Of a stretch of DNA of 64,000 nucleotides, positions 1 through 7,490 are shown in pieces. The DNA lies in the NCBI RefSeq assembly GCF_022879575.1, contig NZ_CP084261.1, positions 372,001 to 436,000 on the forward strand. The letters run 5' to 3'. Within the stretch, counting starts at the first letter, position 1. Each line of letters starts with the position of its first letter. Both the position numbers and the translations under genes were made by a program. The DNA is from Caballeronia sp. SL2Y3 (lineage in GTDB: Bacteria; Pseudomonadota; Gammaproteobacteria; Burkholderiales; Burkholderiaceae). The notes below the pieces were generated by a model. It searched no databases. It worked only from the letters and a program-made list of their open reading frames with translations, and was not told the origin of the DNA.

Positions 1-598
1 GATGCCGCGCATGCTCCGGAATGCCCTGGAAGATCGGATCGAGTTCGAGCAGCGGGTCGCCGGGGAAGTACATCTGCGTGACGAGGCGCGAGCCGAAGTA
101 TTCGCCGAAGAGCGAGAAGTGAATGTGATTCGGCCGCCATGCGTTCGGATGGTTGCCCCACGGATACGCGCCCGGCTTGACCGTCATGAAGCGGTAGCGG
201 CCCTGATCGTCGGTCAGGCAGCGCCCTGCGCCGAGAAAGTTCGGGTCGAGCGGGGCGTCGTGCTGGTCCGCCTTGTGCACGTAACGCCCGGCGGCGTTCG
301 CCTGCCACACTTCGACGAGCGTGTTGCGCACGGGGCGGCCGCCTTCGTCGAGCACGCGGCCCGTCACGATGATGCGCTCGCCGAGCGGCGCGCCGTTCTT
401 CGCGGCATTGCGCGTGAGGTCGTTGTCGTACATGCCGAGGTCGTCCGCGCCGTAGACGGGCACGCGGCGGTTGCGCAGGTTTTCCTTGAGCGGAATGAGC
501 GGCAAGGAAGGACTGCGCGACACCGACGACCGGTAACCCGGCGACAGATACGGCGGATGCGATTCCCAGTCGCGCGGCGTGAGAATGGGGGACGTCAT
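1..598 (-). CDS. pcaH: Protocatechuate 3,4-dioxygenase beta subunit (3' end outside the window)
   Basis: This gene encodes the catalytic beta chain of the intradiol dioxygenase that opens protocatechuate to beta-carboxy-cis,cis-muconate, the entry step of the beta-ketoadipate pathway. The first 199 residues are present; the C-terminal part runs off the left edge. The non-haem Fe(III) ligands of the family are visible: Tyr106 (GRYVHK), Tyr145 (GAYPWG), His158 and His160 (PNHIHFSLFG). The ATG at 598 gives the usual N-terminus, with the LTPRDW motif near residue 6. It is transcribed away from pcaQ, the normal arrangement for a PcaQ-activated pcaHG operon; pcaG would lie beyond the edge. Confidence 0.95.
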   Translation of the reverse strand, partial: MTSPILTPRDWESHPPYLSPGYRSSVSRSPSLPLIPLKENLRNRRVPVYGADDLGMYDNDLTRNAAKNGAPLGERIIVTGRVLDEGGRPVRNTLVEVWQANAAGRYVHKADQHDAPLDPNFLGAGRCLTDDQGRYRFMTVKPGAYPWGNHPNAWRPNHIHFSLFGEYFGSRLVTQMYFPGDPLLELDPIFQGIPEHARH

Positions 599-665
599 GT
601 CACTGTCTCCTGATGTTGTGACGTAAATGGGATATTTCTGGCGACTACTTTATCGAACGCGCCGA

Positions 666-702
666 GTTATGGAAAATGACGTTTTATGCGGCGAACCATA
701 AC
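666..702. promoter_or_regulatory. Candidate PcaQ operator in the pcaH-pcaQ divergent promoter
   Basis: A perfect 7-bp inverted repeat (GTTATGG at 666-672 and CCATAAC at 696-702) lies in the 112-bp gap between the divergent starts of pcaH and pcaQ. LysR-type regulators usually bind interrupted palindromes in such gaps. The repeat is seen directly; its assignment to PcaQ is inference from position. The 23-bp spacer is longer than in a typical T-N11-A LysR box. Confidence 0.45.
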
Positions 703-710
703 GGCTCTTC

Positions 711-1649
711 ATGGATACGGACTTCACCAACACGCGCGTCAAGTTCCGCCATTTGCAGTGCTTCCTGGCCGTGACGCAACTCGGCAGCGTTCAGCGCGCA
801 GCCGATAGCCTGTCGATCACGCAGCCGGCTGTGTCGAAAACCATCGGCGAACTCGAATCCATTCTAGGCGTGCGGCTCTTCGAGCGCGGACGGCGCGGCG
901 CGGTGCCCACGCGCGAGGGGCGGCTTTTCGCGCCGCACGCGAGCGCGTGCGTGGCGTCGCTGCGCGAGGGCGTCGACATGCTGCTGCGGGACCGCGGGGA
1001 CGTGCCGGGCGCGGTGTCGATCGGCGTGCTGCCGACGGTCGCCAACGCGTTGCTGCCGCCCGCGTTCGCCGCCTTCCGGCAGCAATGGCCGGCGGTCTCG
1101 CTGAGCGTGCAGACCGACTCCAACGCGCCGCTGCTCGACCGTCTGAAGGCCGGCGAAGTCGATCTGGTGGTCGGGCGGTTGTCTGAACCCGAGGCCATGC
1201 ACGGGCTGTCGTTCGAGCAGATTTATCGCGAGCCGCTCGCGGTAGCGGTGCGGCGCGATCATCCGCTGGTGTTCGAAACGCCGCTCACGCCGGCGCTGCT
1301 GACGCGCTTTGCCATCGTCGTGCCGCCGTTCGGCACGCTCATCCGGCAGTCCGCCGAGAGCATGCTGACCGCGTTCGGCGCGCATGCCCTCACCGCGCTC
1401 GTCGAAACGCTGTCGGTTTCGCTCGGACGCTCGCTCGCGCTTCATAACGACGCCGTCTGGTTCGTGCCTGCCGGCGCGGTCGAACACGACATCGCGCTCG
1501 GGCTGCTGGTCGCGCTGCCGATGCCGTTCGCCGGCACCGACGAGCCCATCGGTCTCATCCGCCGCAACGATGCCGCCCGCACGGCGGTGGAGGAATCGCT
1601 CGTGGATGCGATCCGCGAGGCGGGACGCTCGCGCGCGGCGAGCAAATGA
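711..1649 (+). CDS. pcaQ: LysR-family activator of protocatechuate catabolism (PcaQ)
   Basis: This is a 312-residue LysR-type regulator. An N-terminal winged helix-turn-helix spans about residues 10-68 (HLQCFLAV, then AADSLSITQPAVSKTIGELE). The ligand-binding domain runs from about residue 95 and includes the PcaQ-like stretches VLPTVANALLPPA and SESMLTAFGA. PcaQ activates pca genes in response to beta-ketoadipate-pathway intermediates. Placement back to back with pcaH supports PcaQ rather than another LysR member. It starts 112 bases from the pcaH start, so one intergenic operator can serve both promoters. Confidence 0.9.
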   Translation: MDTDFTNTRVKFRHLQCFLAVTQLGSVQRAADSLSITQPAVSKTIGELESILGVRLFERGRRGAVPTREGRLFAPHASACVASLREGVDMLLRDRGDVPGAVSIGVLPTVANALLPPAFAAFRQQWPAVSLSVQTDSNAPLLDRLKAGEVDLVVGRLSEPEAMHGLSFEQIYREPLAVAVRRDHPLVFETPLTPALLTRFAIVVPPFGTLIRQSAESMLTAFGAHALTALVETLSVSLGRSLALHNDAVWFVPAGAVEHDIALGLLVALPMPFAGTDEPIGLIRRNDAARTAVEESLVDAIREAGRSRAASK

Positions 1650-1839
1650 CCGACGCCTGCGCGCGGCCCGCTGCTTGCTCAGGCAGCATTTACCGCGCAA
1701 ATTTCGCGGGAACAAAATACTATGACGAAAGGGCGGAGATGGGGTGCTCGCGGCATCGAAAGCAAACGTTCACGGTCAACCACTCGCCGCCGCCCGGCCC
1801 TCGTTCCCGCATTCAACCCGTGCCCGCACCGTTCGCCCC

Positions 1840-2208
1840 ATGAAGACCGTACTTCTCGTCGACGACGACCCCAGCACCATCGAAGCCTGGACTCTTTGCA
1901 TGAAGGGCGAGGATTGCACCGTCCTCAGCGCGCTCGACGGCAACCGGGCGTTATCGATCCTCGGTGAGCAGACGGTGGACATCGTCGTGTCCGACTGGAT
2001 GATGCCGGGCTTAGGCGGCGCGCTGCTCTGCCAGACGATGAAGAACGACGCGTCGCTTTCGCACATTCCGTTTCTGATGATCTCGGGGCATCCGAACCCG
2101 CCGGCGTTCGTCAGCTACGACGGCTATCTGCGCAAGCCCGTGGATATGGAAACGCTGCTCTCGGCGGTGAACCGGCTGTGCGCCGCGAAGAAACGCCCGC
2201 TCTATTAA
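1840..2208 (+). CDS. Single-domain CheY-like response regulator
   Basis: This is a 122-residue receiver domain with no output domain. The acidic pocket (VDDDP near residue 7), the phospho-acceptor aspartate in VVSDWMMPG (about residue 52) and the lysine in YLRKPVD (about residue 104) are all present. The ATG at 1840 starts directly on the first beta strand (KTVLLVDDD); an upstream in-frame ATG would only add an arginine-rich tail. No histidine kinase is adjacent, so the partner is unknown. The stop codon overlaps the stop of the convergent acyltransferase gene. Confidence 0.85.
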   Translation: MKTVLLVDDDPSTIEAWTLCMKGEDCTVLSALDGNRALSILGEQTVDIVVSDWMMPGLGGALLCQTMKNDASLSHIPFLMISGHPNPPAFVSYDGYLRKPVDMETLLSAVNRLCAAKKRPLY

Positions 2209-2966
2209 CGCAGTTCGGCGAGCGCTTCGTCCATCTGATGCTGCGCGAGCCGGTTCAACTCCTGCGGAATCTCGCAATCCAGCGGCAGCGGCGGCGTGAC
2301 GATCACGCGAATATGCCCGCCGCGGTCCGGCCAGCCTTTCGCGGGCCACACCTTCCCGGCGTCGTGGACGACCGGCACCACGGGGACTTTGGTCGCGCAG
2401 GCGAGCCGCACGCCGCCCGAGGCGAGCTTGAGCGGCGCATCGTGGGCAACGCGCGTGCCTTCCGGAAAAATGACGACGGCATCGCCCTTCTTGAGCCGCG
2501 CCGCGCATTCCCGCGTGACCGCCTGATGCGCCTGGCGGATCGAGCCGCGATCCAGGCTCACCATGTCGAGTCCGCGCAAAACCCAGCCGAAAAACGGAAT
2601 CTTCATCAGTTCGCGCTTGAAGACGAAGCTGATGCGGCGCGGGAAGAGCGCCATGAACGCGAGCGTCTCCCATGTCGATTCATGCCGGCTCAGGATGATG
2701 AACGGTCCTTGCGGCAGATGCTCCAGCCCTTCGACCGAACACGTGACGCCGGCGATGACGCGCATCATCGCGACCATTGCGCGGCACCAGAGCTTCGCGA
2801 GCCAGTAGCGCCCGTTTCGGCCGACGAACGGGAAGAGCGGCAGGATCAGGATGGACCAGAGCGTGCCGCTGCCGAGCAGATAGGTAGCGAATAGCCACTT
2901 GACGAAAGTGCGGCGCATCGGGCGTGGGAGCGATCGGATTGAAGGAAGCGATAAGGGCAGAAGCAT
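2205..2966 (-). CDS. 1-acyl-sn-glycerol-3-phosphate acyltransferase family protein (PlsC type)
   Basis: This is a 253-residue membrane-associated acyltransferase, predicted to move an acyl chain onto lysophosphatidic acid or a similar lysolipid. A hydrophobic N-terminal segment covers about residues 21-48. The catalytic histidine motif is HESTWE at 95-100, an HX4E variant of the classical HX4D. The FPEGTR phosphate-binding block is at 167-172. An internal start at residue 17 (position 2918) is possible. The gene converges on the response regulator with overlapping stop codons and diverges from the iminopeptidase gene. Confidence 0.85.
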   Translation of the reverse strand: MLLPLSLPSIRSLPRPMRRTFVKWLFATYLLGSGTLWSILILPLFPFVGRNGRYWLAKLWCRAMVAMMRVIAGVTCSVEGLEHLPQGPFIILSRHESTWETLAFMALFPRRISFVFKRELMKIPFFGWVLRGLDMVSLDRGSIRQAHQAVTRECAARLKKGDAVVIFPEGTRVAHDAPLKLASGGVRLACATKVPVVPVVHDAGKVWPAKGWPDRGGHIRVIVTPPLPLDCEIPQELNRLAQHQMDEALAELR

Positions 2967-3054
2967 AGCGTATCGCTCTTTCAGGAGTTTTCATGCGCGC
3001 TCTCGCGTCCGAATGCAACAATGGTCGCGGTTCAACACTCACGGGAAAGACGCA

Positions 3055-4026
3055 ATGGATGCAGTGCCGGTGAATTTCGACGAGGGCATGCTCGACGTCG
3101 GCGATGGACATTCGATCTACTGGCGCGCGCAGGGCCCGCGCGATGCGCCTGCGCTTGTCGTCGTGCACGGCGGCCCCGGCGGCGCGATGAACGTGAAGTG
3201 GGCGGAGGTGCTCGGCGCGGACGCGTGGCGCGTCGTGTTCTTCGATCAGCGCGGCTGCGGCAAGTCGACGCCTTTCGGCAAGCTCGAACACAACGGCCTG
3301 GACGCGCTCGTCGGCGACATGGAAAAGCTGCGCGTCGCGCTCGGCATCGAGCGATGGGCGATTTTCGGCGGTTCGTGGGGCACGACGCTCGGACTCGCGT
3401 ACGGCGTCGCGCATCCGGAACGTTGCACGGGCTTCCTGCTGCGCGGCGTGTTCCTCGCGCGCCAGGAGGATATCGACTGGTTCCTGTGGGACGTGCGTCG
3501 CGTGTTTCCCGAAGCGCACCGCGCGTTTCTCGACGCGATCGAAGCCGCCTGCGGCCAGCGCCCGGCAAACGCGCAGGAGATTCTGACGCTGACCGAGGCG
3601 CCGCTTGCGCGCTTCGACGAGGCGGGCGCTCGGCTCGCGCGAGCGTGGACGCTGTATGAAACGACGCTATCGGTCGTCAACAAGCCGGCCACGGAACCCG
3701 CCGACGAGGACAAGCGGCCGAGCGCCGAAGCCAACGCCGCCGCGGTGTCCATGGCGCTGCTCGAGCGGCACTACATGGCGGTGGAACTGCCGCCGGTGCC
3801 GCTGTTGCCGCGCGTCGCGCGCATTGCGCATCTGCCGTGTCGAATCGTCCACGGGCGCTTCGACATGGTGTGTCCGGCGGATCAGGCGGTGGCGCTCGCG
3901 GCGCAGTGGCCCGGCGCGGAACTGGCCGTCGTGAGCGGCGCGGGGCACTGGACGTTCGAGCCGGGCAACGTGGCGGCGCTGCGCGCGGGCGCGTCGGCGC
4001 TTGCCGAAGCGGTTCGCGGTGTGTGA
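3055..4026 (+). CDS. pip: Prolyl iminopeptidase-like alpha/beta hydrolase
   Basis: This is a 324-residue alpha/beta hydrolase of peptidase family S33, predicted to remove N-terminal proline from peptides. It has the oxyanion motif HGGPGG (38-43), the FFDQRGCGKSTP signature (62-73), the nucleophile Ser107 in GGSWGTT, an aspartate in GRFDMVCP and a histidine in GAGHW near the C-terminus. The ATG at 3055 follows a purine-rich GGGAAAG and starts just ahead of the first strand; upstream in-frame codons give a non-conserved basic extension. It reads alone, divergent from the acyltransferase. Confidence 0.88.
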   Translation: MDAVPVNFDEGMLDVGDGHSIYWRAQGPRDAPALVVVHGGPGGAMNVKWAEVLGADAWRVVFFDQRGCGKSTPFGKLEHNGLDALVGDMEKLRVALGIERWAIFGGSWGTTLGLAYGVAHPERCTGFLLRGVFLARQEDIDWFLWDVRRVFPEAHRAFLDAIEAACGQRPANAQEILTLTEAPLARFDEAGARLARAWTLYETTLSVVNKPATEPADEDKRPSAEANAAAVSMALLERHYMAVELPPVPLLPRVARIAHLPCRIVHGRFDMVCPADQAVALAAQWPGAELAVVSGAGHWTFEPGNVAALRAGASALAEAVRGV

Positions 4027-4113
4027 GTTGAAGTCGACGCTAGTCGAGGGTTTCGTCTGCGACGGTGGGGTACGCGGCCCGCCACCTGCCTACTAGCCTG
4101 CGCAGACGAGCAA

Positions 4114-5352
4114 TCAAGCCAACGGCGTGCGCGCCGCTTCCGCGAGCCGTCGCCAGTCGAGATCCACGCCCGCGACGATGGTCCGCTCCCCGCGCCGCGT
4201 GGCAATGGCGAGCGTCACGCACAGCGACGTGCCGGTCACGGACAGATACGGCGCCGACGTGATCACCTGCTGCGGCTGCGCGCAGGCATCGACGAAATAC
4301 GAGCGATTGTCCCAGCGCCCGCGCGACGGGTCCGCAATCGGCGCGAAACGCTCGCTGCGCCGCTTCGCGCAGACGCCGGGCAGGGCGGGCATGAACTCGC
4401 GGCCAGCTTCGTCGAGAAAGAAGCAGCTCACGGTGTTCGGCAGCGCCAGAATCTCGGCGCACGCGGACTCGCCGCTCGCGCCTCCCGCGAGGCGTCGCGC
4501 CGCCTGCGCGAGCCCGGCGCGATACGGCATCAGCAAGAGGTCGTGCGTCAGGCGCTCGCTGCGGCGGGCCTGCGCAAGCATGTCGAACGCCTCTTCGATC
4601 AACGCGGTCGCCGCGCCGCCCGGCGCCAGCCCTTCGCACGGCTTGCCGAGAAGGTAGCCCTGCACGAAATCGACGTTGGCACGCGCGGCGAGCAGCAGAT
4701 CCTCGCGCGTCTCGATCCCTTCCGCCACCACGAACATGCCCGACTGATGCAGCAGATCGACGAGCTTCGGCAGCACCCAGTCGCTGAAATGCGGACGCTT
4801 TTGCCCGCTTTGCACGCGGATGAGACTGCGATCGAGCTTGACGATGTCCGGGCGCATCGTGAGCAGCCGGTCGACGTTGGAGTGGCCCGCGCCGAAGTCA
4901 TCGACCGCGACGAGAAAGCCTTCCGCGCGAAACGCCCGCGTCGCGCCGGCAATGCGTTCGACGTCGGTGCCGCCCGATTCCAGCACTTCGATCACGAGCT
5001 GCTCGGGCGCGAGGCCGGCATCGCGCGTACGCTGCGCGAATTCGCGCGCATAGCCTGCGTCGGTGAAGGTTGCCGGGTTCATGTTGACGAAGAGCCATTG
5101 CGCGCTCGGCAGGAAGCCGGCGGCGCTGCGCAGATGCGTGAGATGGCTCAGGCGGTCCAGCTCGACGACCGTGCCCGCCACGATCGCGCGGCCGAAGAGA
5201 TCGAACGGACCGATCAGCGGTTCTTCATCACTCGCCTGCTTTTTGCCGCGCAGCAGCGCCTCATAGCCGATTTCCCGTTGATGCGGGAGGCTGAAGATGG
5301 GCTGGACGTGCGTCGAGAGCGTGATGCCGTCGACGACTTCTGCGCGCCGCAT
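4114..5352 (-). CDS. EAL-domain cyclic-di-GMP phosphodiesterase with C-terminal sensory domain
   Basis: This is a 412-residue protein. An EAL domain occupies about residues 1-250 and keeps the metal and catalytic motifs: EALLRG (about 30), VNMNP, DDFGAG, VKLDRSL, AEGIE and VQGYLLG. It is therefore probably active in c-di-GMP hydrolysis. The C-terminal 150 residues resemble a Cache-like sensory domain (NRSYFVDAC, TSAPYLSVTG, TIVAGVDLDW). There is no signal peptide or clear membrane helix, so a cytoplasmic location is likely. The EAL-first, sensor-last order is less common than the reverse. Confidence 0.88.
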   Translation of the reverse strand: MRRAEVVDGITLSTHVQPIFSLPHQREIGYEALLRGKKQASDEEPLIGPFDLFGRAIVAGTVVELDRLSHLTHLRSAAGFLPSAQWLFVNMNPATFTDAGYAREFAQRTRDAGLAPEQLVIEVLESGGTDVERIAGATRAFRAEGFLVAVDDFGAGHSNVDRLLTMRPDIVKLDRSLIRVQSGQKRPHFSDWVLPKLVDLLHQSGMFVVAEGIETREDLLLAARANVDFVQGYLLGKPCEGLAPGGAATALIEEAFDMLAQARRSERLTHDLLLMPYRAGLAQAARRLAGGASGESACAEILALPNTVSCFFLDEAGREFMPALPGVCAKRRSERFAPIADPSRGRWDNRSYFVDACAQPQQVITSAPYLSVTGTSLCVTLAIATRRGERTIVAGVDLDWRRLAEAARTPLA

Positions 5353-5638
5353 CAGTCTTCCGCCCGCTCGCGCGGCGCGCGGCAGCGCTCGTCAGGCAAA
5401 GCGGACGAGGACACGCACGGGTCGGCACACAGATCGGAGAACGGCAGCACGGCGGCAATGCAAGACTTGAAATGAGATGCTCACGTTATCGGCGTGACCA
5501 ACACGAACTTGAGCGCGCGCCGGGTTTGCCGGTCCACGTCCCGCGACCTATCTTTGAGGTTGCGGTGATACGATCGCGCTGCAACTACCTGGCGCGCGGC
5601 TCGTCGAACGCTGCATTCGAACTTCAAGAGAGACATCG

Positions 5639-6061
5639 ATGGCGCAACAGAAAACCAATCCCAAACTCGAGCAGGCGCTCACGCGCGGCGATCTGGCGAT
5701 TCGCCAGGCCAACTCGGGCCGCGCCACGGCGGTGCTGCGCGCGCTCGGCAAGATGATCGTCGAGGCATCGGCGACCATCGGCGTCGAGGCGCACGTCGTC
5801 ATCCACGATGGCGACAAGATCTACGATCCCGCCGATGGCGTCTGGCCGCAGCAATTGCTCGTCTCGCTCGACGGCCCGGTCGAAGAAAACGATCCCGACG
5901 AGATCCGCACGGTCACGCTGCTCGCCGATACCCCCGGCACGGTGTTCCGGTGCGAATGGCAGCGGGCAGACGGCAACCTCGGGCGGCAGGAGGGCCGGCC
6001 GCTCGCGATGGTCGCGTTCATTACAGACGTCGATATTCCCTGGCTCGACGAGGAAGACTGA
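5639..6061 (+). CDS. Conserved hypothetical protein, acidic, about 140 residues
   Basis: I do not recognise the family. The 140-residue product is soluble-looking and acidic at the C-terminus (ends WLDEED), with an alpha-helical first half (KLEQALTRGDLAIRQ) and a strand-rich second half. It has no signal peptide, membrane helix or metal motif. It stands alone and is followed by a strong terminator. It is a real gene judging by balanced amino-acid use and the terminator directly after it. Confidence 0.7.
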   Translation: MAQQKTNPKLEQALTRGDLAIRQANSGRATAVLRALGKMIVEASATIGVEAHVVIHDGDKIYDPADGVWPQQLLVSLDGPVEENDPDEIRTVTLLADTPGTVFRCEWQRADGNLGRQEGRPLAMVAFITDVDIPWLDEED

Positions 6062-6089
6062 CCGCGCTGACCGCGCTGTTTTCGCGACG

Positions 6090-6130
6090 AACGCGGATTG
6101 CGGCTACGCCTGCAATCCGCGTTTTCTTTT
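6090..6130 (+). terminator. Rho-independent terminator after the 5639-6061 gene
   Basis: A perfect 12-bp stem (AACGCGGATTGC at 6090-6101 paired with GCAATCCGCGTT at 6112-6123) is followed by TTCTTTT. It begins 29 bases after the stop codon. Confidence 0.85.
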
Positions 6131-6540
6131 GGCGGCGCCTGTCAGCGGCAAATACGACACGCAAACGTTTCCGGCGGTGGTTTTCTATTTCGCAATCGCT
6201 TAAGCGTCATGTCTTATTTCGTCATAGACAGCTATTCTTCGAATTGCCTCTCGCGCGGGGTTTTGCTTTGGCTTGCCCTCGTTTCGGTTCACCAATTTCG
6301 TGCACGATTATTCCCGTACGGCAGATCTTTATTCGAAATTAGATGCCTACCGGTCGATAATTCGTTTTAGAAGATTTCCTCCACCGACATTGCCCGAAAG
6401 TTGCTCTTGAACAGCGGCAAGCGCGCACCCCGTTATTTGACTTCGTGAGAGGCTCGACACGCCGCCATGAGGGTCCTACCTACCATCAGCCCTCATCACG
6501 CGGCACATCCTAATCGCCGAGAAAAAATGGGGTTTAACAA
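6131..6540. other. Non-coding, relatively AT-rich leader upstream of the FeeM-like gene
   Basis: About 410 bases without a credible gene. Open frames here give erratic proteins with no recognisable domain. The stretch is visibly richer in A and T than its surroundings, including TTTTGCTTTGGC and ATTCGAAATTAG around 6260-6345. That would suit a regulated promoter or a long untranslated leader for the gene at 6541, but I cannot point to a specific operator. Confidence 0.4.
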
Positions 6541-7326
6541 ATGGAACGTCTGGATCTTGCCAATCACGCCGCCGTCCACCAAGCAAATCAATTCGACAGC
6601 GCGCTTCGCCCGACGCTTACGGTCGTGCCTTCGCTTCAGAAAACCGAGCGCATGCCGTTTACTATTCGTATCGTCCGCGACGACGATGCACTGCAGAAAG
6701 CCGTAAGCATCCGACGTTCTGCTTATGGGCGGCATTTGCCCGAGTTCGCCGAGAAAATGTCAATCGAGCATTCCGATCGCGATCCCGGCACCGCTGTGCT
6801 GCTCGCGGAGTCGAAACTCGACGGCGCGCCGCTCGGAACCATGCGCATTCAGACCAATGCGTACGGGCCGCTCGCAGTCGAGCAGTCGATCACGTTGCCG
6901 GATTACCTTGCGACGAGCCGCCTTGCAGAAGCCACGCGGCTGGGAGTCGCGGGCGGCATGGTCGGCCGTGTCGTGAAGGTCGCGCTGTGCAAGGCGTTGT
7001 GGATGTTCTCCGAATTGCACGACATCGACTGGATGGTGATTACCGCGCGCGCGCCGCTCGACCGTGAATACGAGGCCATGCTGTTCAAGGATGTTTTCGG
7101 TGCGAATGAATATCTGCCGATGTCGCATGTCGGTGGGTTACCGCACCGAGTATTGGCGAAAGAAGTGGCTGTCGCGCGGCAGCGTTGGGAAGAAGCGCGT
7201 CATCCATTGTTCAACTATATGGTGAACACGCATCATCCGGACATCGATCTGCAATCTGTCGATTTATCTTTTGATTGGGAAACGGTAGGATGCCCGGAGG
7301 CGCCGTTGATGGCTTATGGCCGTTAA
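6541..7326 (+). CDS. FeeM-type N-acyl amino acid synthase (GNAT-fold acyltransferase)
   Basis: This 261-residue protein resembles the GNAT-fold enzymes related to acyl-homoserine-lactone synthases that join fatty acyl groups from acyl-ACP to amino acids. Supporting blocks are IRIVRDDDALQKAVSIRRSAYG (family N-terminal block, shown here as two parts: IRIVRDDDAL and AVSIRRSAYG), LGTMRIQTN and EATRLGVAGG. No signal peptide or membrane helix is seen. The ATG at 6541 is kept, but ATG 6652 (MPFTIRIV) would begin right at the conserved core. It stands 164 bases ahead of a c-di-GMP enzyme. The exact product is unknown. Confidence 0.62.
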   Translation: MERLDLANHAAVHQANQFDSALRPTLTVVPSLQKTERMPFTIRIVRDDDALQKAVSIRRSAYGRHLPEFAEKMSIEHSDRDPGTAVLLAESKLDGAPLGTMRIQTNAYGPLAVEQSITLPDYLATSRLAEATRLGVAGGMVGRVVKVALCKALWMFSELHDIDWMVITARAPLDREYEAMLFKDVFGANEYLPMSHVGGLPHRVLAKEVAVARQRWEEARHPLFNYMVNTHHPDIDLQSVDLSFDWETVGCPEAPLMAYGR

Positions 7327-7490
7327 TGGCACCGCCGTTTTCAGGAATGCACCAACGAAGGTAAAAAGCAATTAACCGGACCCCGGCGCGGTCCGGTTGG
7401 CCAAAAGGCAGCGGTGACGGCGTGCCGTCCCGCTGTTCGCCGATGCCGGCGCGACGGGGCGCTGGCGGCGTGAACGGGGGTTGTCCAGGT

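Noticed and set aside
864..1715. Long minus-strand open frame opposite pcaQ (283 codons)
   Set aside because: Arg-rich shadow of the LysR gene in high-GC DNA; no domain, no start signal, and pcaQ itself is clear.
6098..6370. Plus-strand 90-codon frame between the hypothetical gene and the FeeM-like gene
   Set aside because: Begins inside the terminator hairpin and has no domain or ribosome-binding site.
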